A stretch of DNA of 15,619 nucleotides from CAZTJA01 sp964613745 (GTDB lineage Bacteria; Desulfobacterota; Desulfomonilia; Desulfomonilales; Desulfomonilaceae), in NCBI GenBank assembly GCA_964613745.1, contig CAZTJA010000071.1, forward strand, positions 1 to 15,619, written 5' to 3'. How positions within the stretch are numbered: position 1 is the stretch's first letter; each line of letters starts with the position of its first letter. Both the position numbers and the translations under genes were made by a program. This document shows, in pieces, positions 1 to 7,180 of this stretch. The notes beneath the pieces were generated by a model that did not search any database, had not been told where the DNA came from, and worked only from the letters and a program-made list of their open reading frames with translations.

Positions 1-107
1 GGGCACGTGCCGGTGCAAAGTCCACATTGCATACACCAGTAAAGGGTATCGGCTCCAGAAGCAACGATAGCATCACTCACTTCCAGAAAAGGTATTTTCG
101 GTTCCAT
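1..107 (-). CDS. qmoC: QmoC, N-terminal fragment (quinone-interacting membrane-bound oxidoreductase subunit C)
   Basis: This is the first 35 codons of an ORF that runs off the left edge of the window. The ATG at 107 is preceded by AAGGA with a 6-nt spacer, which favours it over the out-of-frame ATG at 114. Residues 25-36 carry the cysteine pattern CxxCxxCxxxCP (C25, C28, C31, C35), a [4Fe-4S] site of the HdrC-like ferredoxin domain. Known QmoC proteins fuse this ferredoxin part to an HdrE-like cytochrome b membrane part that takes electrons from quinol; the membrane part would lie outside the window. The gene is third in the qmoA-qmoB-qmoC order, 77 bp after the qmoB stop. The fragment is short, so the name rests on the cysteine motif plus gene order. 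An HdrC-type protein without the membrane domain cannot be excluded from this piece alone. Confidence 0.85.
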   Translation of the reverse strand, partial: MEPKIPFLEVSDAIVASGADTLYWCMQCGLCTGTC

Positions 108-132
108 TGCGCATCCTTAATTGGTGAAGTAT

Positions 133-155
133 GCGGGGATCCTGAGATCCACCGC
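133..155 (-). other. Stable hairpin in the qmoB-qmoC intercistronic spacer
   Basis: Read in the direction of the qmo transcript, the sequence forms GCGG, a bulged T, GGATC, the loop TCAG, then GATCC and CCGC. That is nine base pairs with one bulge and a tetraloop. It lies 25 nt upstream of the qmoC ATG and 29 nt after the qmoB stop. No run of T follows it, so it does not look like an intrinsic terminator. It could be an RNA processing or stability element that sets the amount of QmoC relative to QmoA and QmoB; that role is inference. Confidence 0.5.
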
Positions 156-184
156 AATCAGTTGGAGTTTTCGACGGCGCGTGA

Positions 185-2320
185 TCAGAATCCTTTGTAC
201 GGATTTGGTCCCAGAGTCTCCAGTCTTTCGGTGAACTCTTGGAGGATCGTCGGTATTTTCTCGTAATCATCAATGGCCAACTGCTCGAATCTTATTCTGT
301 CCGATTCAAGAGCAAGCCTATCAAGTGTTTCCTTTATCTTGGTCATTCTTGTGTTTGCAAGTTCACTTCCCTGAATAAAGTGGCACTGATAGTCGTCGCC
401 GAAACGGCATCCGAAAAGTACTATTCCATCAATACCTTTCGAAAGAGCATCCGCTATCCAGATCAGGTTCAGAGACCCGAGACATCGCAATGGAATGAAT
501 CTTACCCAAGGTGGATACTGGAGGCGATTGATCCCAACCATGTCGAGTGCAGGGAAAGAGTCGTTTTCACAGATAAATCCGACTATTCTCGGCTTTTCAT
601 CGTATTCGTCGGGAACGTGGATGGATTTGACCATGGATCCGATCATATCCACCGAGTAGTTGTTGAAGGAAATGATTCGTTCAGGGCAAGACCCCATGCA
701 GATTCCGCAGCGTCGGCATCGGGTAGGATGGGGCAGGGGAGTTCCTTTGACATCCTCATTGTACATTCCGAACGGACATTCTTCCGTGCAGCGCTTGCAC
801 TGGGTACATCTGTTAATGAACAGCTCGGGGTAAGACATGTCGCCGGCTCTGGGATGTACCGCTTTACCCTGGGAGATCATCTCGACGCACTGGATGGCCT
901 TCATAGCCGCTCCAGTGCCGTCATTGCCGGCTCTCGTTGCGGTCATGGGCTGACGGACGCAACCTGCGGTATAAATGCCTGTTCGACGAGTTTCATAGGG
1001 AAAACAGATAAAATGACTGTCCGGGAATCCATGTGACAACGCCGGAAGTGCGGGGCCTTGCCTGTATTCGAGGTTGAGAATGGGATCATCCAGTACGGCC
1101 GACTGCATTCCAACGGCCAAAACGACCAGATCGGCTTCCATCATTAAGGGATCGCCTACAAGGTCGTCTTTGGCTTCAATCATGAGCTTTCGTTCGGAGC
1201 CTTCTCCGATGCTGAGTTGGGCGGTATCCGTCTTTACAAAGACGACGCCGTTCTTTTGAGCCTGTCGATAGATTTCTTCCTGCTGTTCGGGTGTGCGCAT
1301 GTCTTTATAGAAAACGAGTACCTTGTTTTCCTCATTTTGCTCCCTAACATACATCGCTTGCTTGAGAGAAACTCGGCAGCATACCGCACTACAATAGGGC
1401 AAATGGTTTGGATCACGGGATCCGGCACATTGCACAAAAGCTACTACCGACGGTTCGGATCCGTCTGATGGGCAGGTGATTTTGCCCGATTTTGCCATTT
1501 CTTCCAATTGTACACTGGTGATGATGTCCGGATACTTGCCGTAGGAGAGATGTTCAAGTTTGGAAGCGTCATACGGCTTCCATCCGGCAGCCAAAACGAT
1601 GGAACCGAACTTCTGGGTCTCTCCGGATGATAATGTGACATCGAACATTCCCGGAGCGCCGGCAATCTTCTGGACAGTTGTACCGATGTTCACGTTGATA
1701 TTTGAGTTTTCCTGAACCCGTGCGATCGCCTGATCGATTGTTATTTCGGACAATTCTCCATAATTTGGGGCAACGGGGGTGTTCTTGTACCAATTGGCCA
1801 AGTGGCCGCCGAGCTGGTTTTCTTTTTCGATTATCGAAACGGTATAACCGGCATCTGCCGCATCAAGAGCCGCTTGCATACCGGCAGCACCACCACCTAT
1901 AACCAGGATTGCCTTTTCGGAAGCTTCTACGAAGGGGTTGGGCAATTTGGTCTTTTCAACTCTGGTGATACCCATTCGGATGTAATCTTCCGCCATCATC
2001 TGGGTATCTTCTTCGCCGGCCGGCTGACACCAGGCAACGTGCTCACGGATGTTCACCCGTTCCATGATGGTGGTCATGGGATCGAATGCGAAAACATCGG
2101 TTTTGACACGGGATGAACATGCAGCAATAACAGCCGTGTTAACTTCGCCGGATTCGATATCCGATTGAATTAACTTAATGCCTTCAGCTCCGCAAAGAGC
2201 CGCATGATCCACACACTTGGATATGGAAAACTCATTGGCAACGGTGGAAAGGCCCTCGACGTTGAGAGATTCTCCAATACCGCAGCCGGAGCAGATATAT
2301 ACACCAATTTTCTGATCCAT
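185..2320 (-). CDS. qmoB: QmoB, HdrA-like flavoprotein with MvhD domain
   Basis: This is a 711-residue cytoplasmic subunit of the Qmo complex, which passes electrons from the quinone pool towards APS reductase in dissimilatory sulfate reduction. The N-terminal part has cysteines C10, C13, C36 and C43. An FAD-binding Rossmann motif GGGAAG lies at 142-147, and an HdrA-type cysteine cluster includes C298, C310, C314 and C315. Two ferredoxin-type [4Fe-4S] motifs follow (C505, C508, C511, C515 and C535, C538, C541, C545). The C-terminal ~130 residues match the MvhD (hydrogenase delta subunit) family, with likely [2Fe-2S] ligands C584, C613, C638 and C646. This HdrA-plus-MvhD architecture is typical of QmoB. 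The ATG at 2320 has GGGGAGG upstream, overlapping the end of qmoA, and the genes are 6 bp apart, so they are surely co-transcribed. The length is in the usual QmoB range. A generic HdrA is less likely given the paired short QmoA and the QmoC start next door. Confidence 0.93.
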   Translation of the reverse strand: MDQKIGVYICSGCGIGESLNVEGLSTVANEFSISKCVDHAALCGAEGIKLIQSDIESGEVNTAVIAACSSRVKTDVFAFDPMTTIMERVNIREHVAWCQPAGEEDTQMMAEDYIRMGITRVEKTKLPNPFVEASEKAILVIGGGAAGMQAALDAADAGYTVSIIEKENQLGGHLANWYKNTPVAPNYGELSEITIDQAIARVQENSNINVNIGTTVQKIAGAPGMFDVTLSSGETQKFGSIVLAAGWKPYDASKLEHLSYGKYPDIITSVQLEEMAKSGKITCPSDGSEPSVVAFVQCAGSRDPNHLPYCSAVCCRVSLKQAMYVREQNEENKVLVFYKDMRTPEQQEEIYRQAQKNGVVFVKTDTAQLSIGEGSERKLMIEAKDDLVGDPLMMEADLVVLAVGMQSAVLDDPILNLEYRQGPALPALSHGFPDSHFICFPYETRRTGIYTAGCVRQPMTATRAGNDGTGAAMKAIQCVEMISQGKAVHPRAGDMSYPELFINRCTQCKRCTEECPFGMYNEDVKGTPLPHPTRCRRCGICMGSCPERIISFNNYSVDMIGSMVKSIHVPDEYDEKPRIVGFICENDSFPALDMVGINRLQYPPWVRFIPLRCLGSLNLIWIADALSKGIDGIVLFGCRFGDDYQCHFIQGSELANTRMTKIKETLDRLALESDRIRFEQLAIDDYEKIPTILQEFTERLETLGPNPYKGF

Positions 2321-2326
2321 ATATGA

Positions 2327-3580
2327 TTACCTCCCCTTCGTGCGTTTGAGAGCCTTGAGAGCGGCCGCTGTAGAGTCTTGCAACGAAGCGGCAACTTCCA
2401 TTGGGGCTTTCACGCATCCCGCAGGTATAATACCGGAAGCTCCGGATCCAGTTACGAAACCGAACTCATCGAATTCCATTTCGAGATTGGGACGAACCTT
2501 TGCAGTTGAGGGAACCATACCGGTCGCCAAAACCGCCAAATCTACGACCTGCTTTACCATGCCGCCTTCGGAGATGTTTTCGCCTTCCACCAAAACACCA
2601 CCGGAAGGATTCGCCGTAATCCGGGCTATCTTTCCTTTGATCAACTTTATTTTCTCGTCCTGATCAACTTTGGTATAAAAGTCTTCGTATTTGCCCATGG
2701 CTCGAACATCTATGTAATAGATGAAAGCTTCACTTTCCGGATCACGCTCTCTGAGATATGTGGATTGTTTCAGTGAGGCCAAACAGCAGATTCCGGAACA
2801 ATATTTGAGGTGATTTTCGTCACGTGAGCCTGCACACTGAATGAATGCAACGCTCTTGACTTCTTTTCCATCCGACGGCCGAACGATCTTTCCACCTGTT
2901 GGACCATATACGGATGCCATACGCTCATAGACCACGTTTGAGACGACATCGGGGATTTTGCCGAATCCAAGATAATCGATTGCCTCCGCCTCATATGGTT
3001 CCCAGCCGGTAGCCCATACAACGGAACCAACATTATAGGTGAGCGTTTCGGTTTTCATGTCGAGGTCTATTGCATTGTAAGGGCAAGCTTCAGCGCATTT
3101 CGCGGCCTCATCCGTTCCAATGATCTCTTTTGCAAGAACGTACTTAAAAGGATAAGCCATTGGATAAGGCAGGTATGCGGCTTTAACCTTATCTAATCCA
3201 TAATTGAAAGGATTGGGAATTTCGGTTACTGCTGCTTCAGCGCATTTTCCGCAAGCCGTACAGTTGTCGTTCACATAGCGTGGCTCAAGTTTCACTGTGA
3301 CGTCATAGTTGCCGGGTTCACCGGTAATTGACTCAACTTCGGCCAATGTGAGAACGGAAATCTTTGGATTGGCTTTAATGCGTTTGAAATTGATTTCCAG
3401 CCCGCAACTGGGTGGACATAGTTTAGGAAAATATTGATTAAGTTGACTGACTCGGCCGCCTATATAGGGATTTTGCTCAATTAAGACGACCTCTGCTCCC
3501 GCTTCGGCGGCTTCTACTGCTACTGTTATGCCGCTGATACCCCCGCCTACGACGAGAATCTTGCGTTGTTCATCACCCAT
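2327..3580 (-). CDS. qmoA: QmoA, HdrA-like FAD/iron-sulfur subunit
   Basis: This is a 417-residue soluble flavoprotein and the first gene of the qmo operon. QmoA and QmoB form the cytoplasmic arm that relays electrons from membrane subunit QmoC to APS reductase (family knowledge). The N-terminal FAD-binding motif GGGISG is at residues 12-17. C55 and C59 lie in a CPPSC motif conserved in HdrA-like proteins. Ferredoxin-like cysteines are C107, C110, C113, C162 and C166, the last in a CxxxCP. C249, C261, C265 and C266 form the HdrA-type cluster. A second dinucleotide-binding segment ends near residue 390. The protein is much shorter than methanogen HdrA (about 650 residues), as expected for QmoA. 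The ATG at 3580 has GGAGG 6 nt upstream. Its upstream neighbour is not aprBA, the usual partner; the gene has its own control region at 3581-3935. Confidence 0.93.
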   Translation of the reverse strand: MGDEQRKILVVGGGISGITVAVEAAEAGAEVVLIEQNPYIGGRVSQLNQYFPKLCPPSCGLEINFKRIKANPKISVLTLAEVESITGEPGNYDVTVKLEPRYVNDNCTACGKCAEAAVTEIPNPFNYGLDKVKAAYLPYPMAYPFKYVLAKEIIGTDEAAKCAEACPYNAIDLDMKTETLTYNVGSVVWATGWEPYEAEAIDYLGFGKIPDVVSNVVYERMASVYGPTGGKIVRPSDGKEVKSVAFIQCAGSRDENHLKYCSGICCLASLKQSTYLRERDPESEAFIYYIDVRAMGKYEDFYTKVDQDEKIKLIKGKIARITANPSGGVLVEGENISEGGMVKQVVDLAVLATGMVPSTAKVRPNLEMEFDEFGFVTGSGASGIIPAGCVKAPMEVAASLQDSTAAALKALKRTKGR

Positions 3581-3696
3581 CGATTACCTCCGTCCTGGAC
3601 TTAGGAGTGACTTGCGTGAAAAGATTGAGACGGTATCCTGGCACCGGAAAGGGTTCCGCTTAACGGGAGAAACCCGCAATGTTTCTTATGGCGATA

Positions 3697-3725
3697 GTGA
3701 ATCTGTTATGGAGTTCTCTTGTCAA
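3697..3725 (-). promoter_or_regulatory. Second TTGACA box upstream of qmoA (proximal, weaker)
   Basis: A second perfect TTGACA (3720-3725) points towards qmoA. The hexamer 17 bp downstream (3697-3702, ATTCAC) matches the -10 consensus poorly. It may be a weak second promoter or an activator-dependent one, or chance. Confidence 0.25.
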
Positions 3726-3755
3726 GCAATGAAGTTTTTCGGGCCGCAAAGAAGA

Positions 3756-3784
3756 ATAATCCAATATTTTGACTTGGATGTCAA
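3756..3784 (-). promoter_or_regulatory. Candidate sigma-70 promoter of qmoABC (distal)
   Basis: A perfect -35 hexamer TTGACA (3779-3784) is followed after exactly 17 bp by GATTAT (3756-3761), which matches four of six -10 consensus bases. It points towards qmoA and would start transcription near 3749. It was found by eye only, but the exact -35 and ideal spacing make it the best promoter candidate for the operon. Confidence 0.5.
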
Positions 3785-3850
3785 CGCCAAACCCCAGGAT
3801 ACCGCGACTTTTGATTAGGTTTTATGGAGCTGAAGATCGCATTCGATTTT

Positions 3851-3886
3851 CAATGAAAACAAAGGGAGGCGGGCACAAGACCCGCC
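3851..3886 (-). terminator. Intrinsic terminator of the MBL-rhodanese gene
   Basis: Reading with the 3936-5942 gene, the stem GGCGGG, a 7-nt loop and CCCGCC (3868-3886) are followed by a T-rich stretch (TCCCTTTGTTTTC). It begins about 50 bp after that gene's stop. The GC-rich stem and T-rich tail fit rho-independent termination, separating this gene from qmoABC. Confidence 0.65.
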
Positions 3887-3935
3887 CCGAATGACGATAA
3901 GTCACTGTTTTCCCGGATGGCCGGCAGATCACTAA

Positions 3936-5942
3936 TTAACAGCCGACATTCGGTCGTTTAGGTTTCTCGGTCTTTGGAGCACTTTTCTGAGCCGCACCAG
4001 GCTGACCGGCCGGCTGTTGAGGTGGAGCTGAAAATGATTCCGCTGTTTTCGTTTCAGCATTTCCCACCGAGGAGACCGGCTTGGCAGCCACGTACGATTC
4101 CATGCCGCCGAAAAGAACCTTGATATTTCGTTCCGTTTTTTGCGACAAGATACCGCCTATGGACATTCCGAGGGTTCCATCACGATCGACAATAATTAGC
4201 GGACCCGCTCCCACCAGGTATGCTGCATCATTCACAAGTTGAGCGGGGGAAACATTCTCGGATCCGGGAACATTGAACGTTTTATACTGATCGGCAGGTC
4301 TAATATCCACGAGAGTAAACGTGCCGGGCAAATCGAGCACTAATCTTCGGAGATCTTCGGCCGACATCCGTTCGGGCAACTTCACCTGAACCTTCGGCGT
4401 TTCCGCAGTTGAACCGGTTTTAGAAGCTTCAAACACCGGCAATCCCGCATCAATCCAAGCCTGACTGCCGCCTTCCAAACTTCTTGCCTGCTTAAATCCT
4501 TTACGTTCGACTATTCCTACGGCCAAACTCGATCTATAAGCGGAATTGCACACCAGGATCACGGGTTTTTCAGGATCGAGTTTAGCTGATAGATCTGCAA
4601 GTCTATTGAGCGGCAGATTGAGAACCGTTCCGATTCTAAGCGCCATCCATTCGTTCGGCAGGCGAACGTCCACTATCAGCGGAGCTTCACCGGCTTCCAT
4701 AAGCTTGTAAAGTTCTTGGGGATTAATCGGTGGATTAGTATTGACTGGAAGCTTTGCATTTTTCCAGGCATCTATAGGCAATACATCTGCTGAGTATCCT
4801 ATTCTCTGGAGCCTCAAAATGCCTTCTTTGAGCTCTTCCGGGCTTCCTACGAGAATTACTTTGGATCCCCAGGGAACGATCGTGCCGACCCAGTTTTCAA
4901 AGCGGCCTCGAACGGCAATGTTGATTGAACCCGGCACGTGTCCTTCAGAATAAGAAGCGGCATCTCGAAGGTCGAGAACGTAGTATTTCTGGGGGTCCGT
5001 CAACTCGGCGGAAGGTTTCAGTTCTTTTGTGCCCAGGGATGCCCAATCCACGGGCTTCGGACCTTCCCGGTTCATCTTGGCATTGTGACCGAAATATTGA
5101 GGTGTTTCCGGCAATCCGCCCAGTAGCGCTGCTACAAATTCTCCTCTTTTTGTCTTCTTCGCATAGGGGTTGGAAGCCTTTTCCTTGCCTATCGTTGAGT
5201 GAGACTCCTCGCTCAAGTTTGCCCCGCAAAGAGATCCCGCACCATGGGCCGGAAAAACAAGAACACTGTCGGGCAGTTTAGAAAGTTTATTGTTCCACGA
5301 ATCGAACATGGCATTTGCAAGCCAGGCCGCAGGAGTTTTGCCTTCGAGAAGATCCGGACGTCCCATACTGCCAACGAATAGTGCATCTCCGGTGAATACT
5401 AATCTCGGAGTGTTCAGGTCATCCTTGGAGTAAACCACCGCCGTCATACCGTCAGGGGTATGGCCCGGCGTATCGAGAAATTTTAGGACTGCTTGTCCAA
5501 TCTGCACCACTGAATTTTCGTCAAGGGAGTTTATTTCATAACCAACACCGGATTTGTGGCCCTGATGGATCGGGCACTTGAGTTTGGAAACGAGTTCCAT
5601 GTGACCGGCCACAAAATCAGCATGGGAATGGGATAAATAGACGCCCTTAATTTCAGCATTTTCTTTCTTTGCAACATCGAGATAAAAAGATATGTCGCGA
5701 ACGGGATCCACGAGTAAAGCCTGTCCATCACTGATCAGCATGTAGGAATAAATCGACAAGACCGGCAATTCAAACTGCAATACTTTGAATCCCGGAAAGG
5801 AGAAGGTTTCAACAATTCTGTGTGACGATGCTTCTGCTCCGTGGGAGGCGGATTCCGAGTCTTTAATTTCAGCATTGGCAAAAGTTTGACCGCAGAATAC
5901 GCAAAACGCCAACAAGGTACAAACGAGCAAACGTCGTTTCAT
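3936..5942 (-). CDS. Exported persulfide-dioxygenase-like MBL-fold protein with three rhodanese domains
   Basis: The 668-residue protein starts at the ATG at 5942, which has AAGGAG upstream; the ORF extends 23 codons further without an RBS. Residues 1-24 are a signal peptide (cleavage after ANA), so it should act in the periplasm. Residues ~45-240 are an ETHE1/persulfide-dioxygenase-like domain: H105-x-H107-x-D109-F110, H161 in TPGHTPDG, D186 in FTGDALF, and the family motif PAHGAGSLCG (230-240). H105, H161 and D186 correspond to the single-iron ligands of the family. Three rhodanese domains follow. Domain 1 (~312-400) lacks the active-site Cys. Domain 2 (~405-503) has C465 in the loop CNSAYRSS. 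Domain 3 (~526-622) has D586 at the Cys position. A Pro/Ala/Gln-rich tail (623-667) ends in C668. The expected substrates are glutathione persulfide or related sulfane sulfur, which is inference for this protein. The neighbouring sulfur-respiration operon suits a role in sulfur handling. Confidence 0.85.
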   Translation of the reverse strand: MKRRLLVCTLLAFCVFCGQTFANAEIKDSESASHGAEASSHRIVETFSFPGFKVLQFELPVLSIYSYMLISDGQALLVDPVRDISFYLDVAKKENAEIKGVYLSHSHADFVAGHMELVSKLKCPIHQGHKSGVGYEINSLDENSVVQIGQAVLKFLDTPGHTPDGMTAVVYSKDDLNTPRLVFTGDALFVGSMGRPDLLEGKTPAAWLANAMFDSWNNKLSKLPDSVLVFPAHGAGSLCGANLSEESHSTIGKEKASNPYAKKTKRGEFVAALLGGLPETPQYFGHNAKMNREGPKPVDWASLGTKELKPSAELTDPQKYYVLDLRDAASYSEGHVPGSINIAVRGRFENWVGTIVPWGSKVILVGSPEELKEGILRLQRIGYSADVLPIDAWKNAKLPVNTNPPINPQELYKLMEAGEAPLIVDVRLPNEWMALRIGTVLNLPLNRLADLSAKLDPEKPVILVCNSAYRSSLAVGIVERKGFKQARSLEGGSQAWIDAGLPVFEASKTGSTAETPKVQVKLPERMSAEDLRRLVLDLPGTFTLVDIRPADQYKTFNVPGSENVSPAQLVNDAAYLVGAGPLIIVDRDGTLGMSIGGILSQKTERNIKVLFGGMESYVAAKPVSSVGNAETKTAESFSAPPQQPAGQPGAAQKSAPKTEKPKRPNVGC

Positions 5943-6018
5943 AAGATCTCCTTTCAGCAATTTGATTGTGATAATAAGTGGTGCAGAGATAACGGGGAGA
6001 GTAACCCCCAACGCAAAT

Positions 6019-6047
6019 ACAATAATGCAGTGTACAATTTAGGTCAA
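6019..6047 (-). promoter_or_regulatory. Candidate promoter of the MBL-rhodanese gene
   Basis: TTGACC (6042-6047), a 17-bp spacer and TATTGT (6019-6024) point towards the ATG at 5942 and would leave a leader of about 70 nt. It matches five of six bases at -35 and four of six at -10. It suggests the gene is transcribed on its own rather than with the amidotransferase-fold gene upstream, from which it is separated by 291 bp. The rest of that spacer holds no gene that I can support. Confidence 0.45.
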
Positions 6048-6144
6048 TTCGCGGAAACAATCTCTAGTCCGACACAGGAGTTCGGTAGGCACACCTTGGT
6101 CCAAGTCACGTCTAGAATTATGAGGAATGCTGTTAAGTGAACAC

Positions 6145-6169
6145 TTGGGCTAGGTAAATGCAAGCCCAA
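6145..6169 (-). terminator. Possible terminator hairpin after the amidotransferase-fold gene
   Basis: TTGGGCT and AGCCCAA form a 7-bp stem around an 11-nt loop, about 65 bp past the stop of the 6234-7127 gene. The tail on that strand (GTGTTCACTTAAC) is only moderately T-rich. A smaller stem TCTTAC/GTAAGA at 6181-6197 sits closer to the stop. Either or both could end the transcript. Confidence 0.3.
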
Positions 6170-6233
6170 TAGCAACCATATCTTACGGCATGTAAGAAAT
6201 GGTAGTAAGCTTCGCATGTACTTTTAAAAGGGA

Positions 6234-7127
6234 CTAGTATGCTGCGGGATTGTTGGAATTGCTTGGCTCCGAACTTACCTTTGCTGCACCGGTGTTTGCA
6301 ATTGATCGATTCTTGCCGTATTCCCCTGCAATTTTCAGGAAATTCTTGATCAAAATACCGCCGTCGGGTCTGTGCCCATAAAAGTATTCCGGATGTCCCT
6401 GGATACCATAAACAGGTTTATTTGGATGACGCATTATTTGATATGGACTCACTTTTTCCGAAGCGAGGAGCACAAACCCCGGGGGAAGTACTTTAACTTC
6501 GTCATAATGGCTTTCAACTATACGGACATTTCCGTCGACCCCGGAGAAAATTGGATCCGAAGCAGTGACGGTCAAGGGTACAACACCTGTTTGGCGATCT
6601 TTCGTGTAGGGCATGCAATCGTCTTCGCCCGCCCTTATGGGACCAACTTTGCCGCCGAAAGCAAGTGCCAAAGCCTGGTGTCCACCGCAGATTCCCAGCA
6701 TTGGAATATCCATTCTTTCGGCTAATTGCGGGAGCATCCACAAAAAATTCTGGAGAGCGACACCGAGTTCTCCCGTGTAACGACACCAAGGGGTGCCCTG
6801 GGGACTCAATACCATAAACTCCGGCTGAAGTTCCTCAATGTATTCATACGTGATTTTGCTGAAGTGAACGACAATCCCCTTAGGATTTCCACTCAATTCT
6901 CTGATTACCGAAAAGGCTTTGCCCCCACTTCGTCCCATTTCAGGGACCAAATTCACGAAAAGCCAGGGTTTTCGGTCGATCTTTTGCAGCGACTGATCAT
7001 CCTGTTTAGCGGTTTGGCCGGCGATTGCCGACGACAAAGAACTCACGAGCAAGAAAAAAAACGAAACGAAGAGGATAAGCAAATCCCTCAATAAGCCGCT
7101 GTTATGCTGAATCATCCACATTCTCAC
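6234..7127 (-). CDS. Exported class I glutamine-amidotransferase-fold protein
   Basis: The protein has 297 residues. The start is taken as GTG at 7127 because AGGA lies 8 nt upstream; ATGs at 7121 and 7115 are in-frame alternatives that barely change the product. Residues 1-36 form a signal peptide with a hydrophobic core (LLILFVSFFFLLV) and a likely cut after AIA, so the enzyme should be secreted or membrane-anchored. The remainder is a single GATase1 domain: nucleophile elbow GICGGH with C147, and H245 with E247 in GIQGHPEYF, giving a complete Cys-His-Glu triad. SHYDEV (206-211) is another motif of the family. No synthase domain is fused and no synthase partner is adjacent, so ammonia channelling in a biosynthetic pathway is unlikely. 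It could hydrolyse gamma-glutamyl compounds in the periplasm, as the PuuD-like branch of the fold does in the cytoplasm; the substrate is unknown. The gene lies divergent to the surface-protein genes at 7390. Confidence 0.75.
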   Translation of the reverse strand: MRMWMIQHNSGLLRDLLILFVSFFFLLVSSLSSAIAGQTAKQDDQSLQKIDRKPWLFVNLVPEMGRSGGKAFSVIRELSGNPKGIVVHFSKITYEYIEELQPEFMVLSPQGTPWCRYTGELGVALQNFLWMLPQLAERMDIPMLGICGGHQALALAFGGKVGPIRAGEDDCMPYTKDRQTGVVPLTVTASDPIFSGVDGNVRIVESHYDEVKVLPPGFVLLASEKVSPYQIMRHPNKPVYGIQGHPEYFYGHRPDGGILIKNFLKIAGEYGKNRSIANTGAAKVSSEPSNSNNPAAY

Positions 7128-7150
7128 TATGTATTTCCTGGAGTTTGAAA

Positions 7151-7180
7151 CTTATACACTAAAAGCGGATGCGCGAACAA
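7151..7180 (-). promoter_or_regulatory. Candidate promoter of the exported amidotransferase-fold gene
   Basis: TATAAG (7151-7156) matches five of six -10 bases. TTGTTC (7175-7180) lies 18 bp upstream and matches three of six -35 bases. It sits about 24 bp before the GTG start. The rest of the 262-bp divergent spacer (7128-7389) shows no gene. On the plus strand I see no convincing promoter for the 7390 gene beyond a weak TTGGAC-17 bp-TAGATG. Confidence 0.3.

Larger units (their letters stand above)
3631..3804. repeat. Perfect 11-bp inverted repeat bracketing the qmo promoters
   Basis: CGGTATCCTGG at 3631-3641 and its exact reverse complement CCAGGATACCG at 3794-3804 are 152 bp apart. Both TTGACA boxes lie between them. 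Neither flank extends the match. Paired operator half-sites used for looping, or two sites for one regulator in opposite orientation, are possible roles. Only the 3631-3641 copy would be inside the transcript started at the distal promoter, so an RNA hairpin from that start is unlikely. Confidence 0.5.
3581..3935 (-). promoter_or_regulatory. qmo control region, no gene
   Basis: This 355-bp stretch between qmoA and the next gene upstream carries no convincing gene. It holds two TTGACA hexamers reading towards qmoA, an 11-bp inverted repeat around them, and the terminator-like hairpin of the neighbouring gene at its far end. The leader would be roughly 165 nt if the distal promoter is used. A short CGGG-N5-CCCG stem lies within the leader near 3664-3676. 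No Rex-type or HcpR-type palindrome (TTGTGA...TCACAA) is visible. Confidence 0.6.

Noticed and set aside
239..1036. A 265-codon plus-strand ORF opposite qmoB
   Set aside because: It is antisense to strongly conserved iron-sulfur and MvhD coding sequence, has no ribosome binding site and resembles no protein I know.
185..3580. The two HdrA-like genes considered as an electron-bifurcating Hdr complex
   Set aside because: The short first subunit, HdrA-MvhD fusion in the second, and the QmoC-like ferredoxin start in third place fit Qmo; no hdrB is present in view.
3528..3818. A 96-codon plus-strand ORF over the qmo control region
   Set aside because: It starts inside antisense qmoA, has no ribosome binding site and runs through the promoter boxes; no protein features seen.
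5613..5630. HxHxDF in place of HxHxDH in the MBL domain, taken at first as an inactivating change
   Set aside because: Persulfide dioxygenases bind one iron through two His and one Asp from other motifs; HADF is, as I recall, common in MBL-rhodanese members, and the three iron ligands are present.
5841..6140. A 99-codon plus-strand ORF over the start of the MBL-rhodanese gene and its leader
   Set aside because: It is antisense to the signal peptide region and promoter, and lacks a ribosome binding site.
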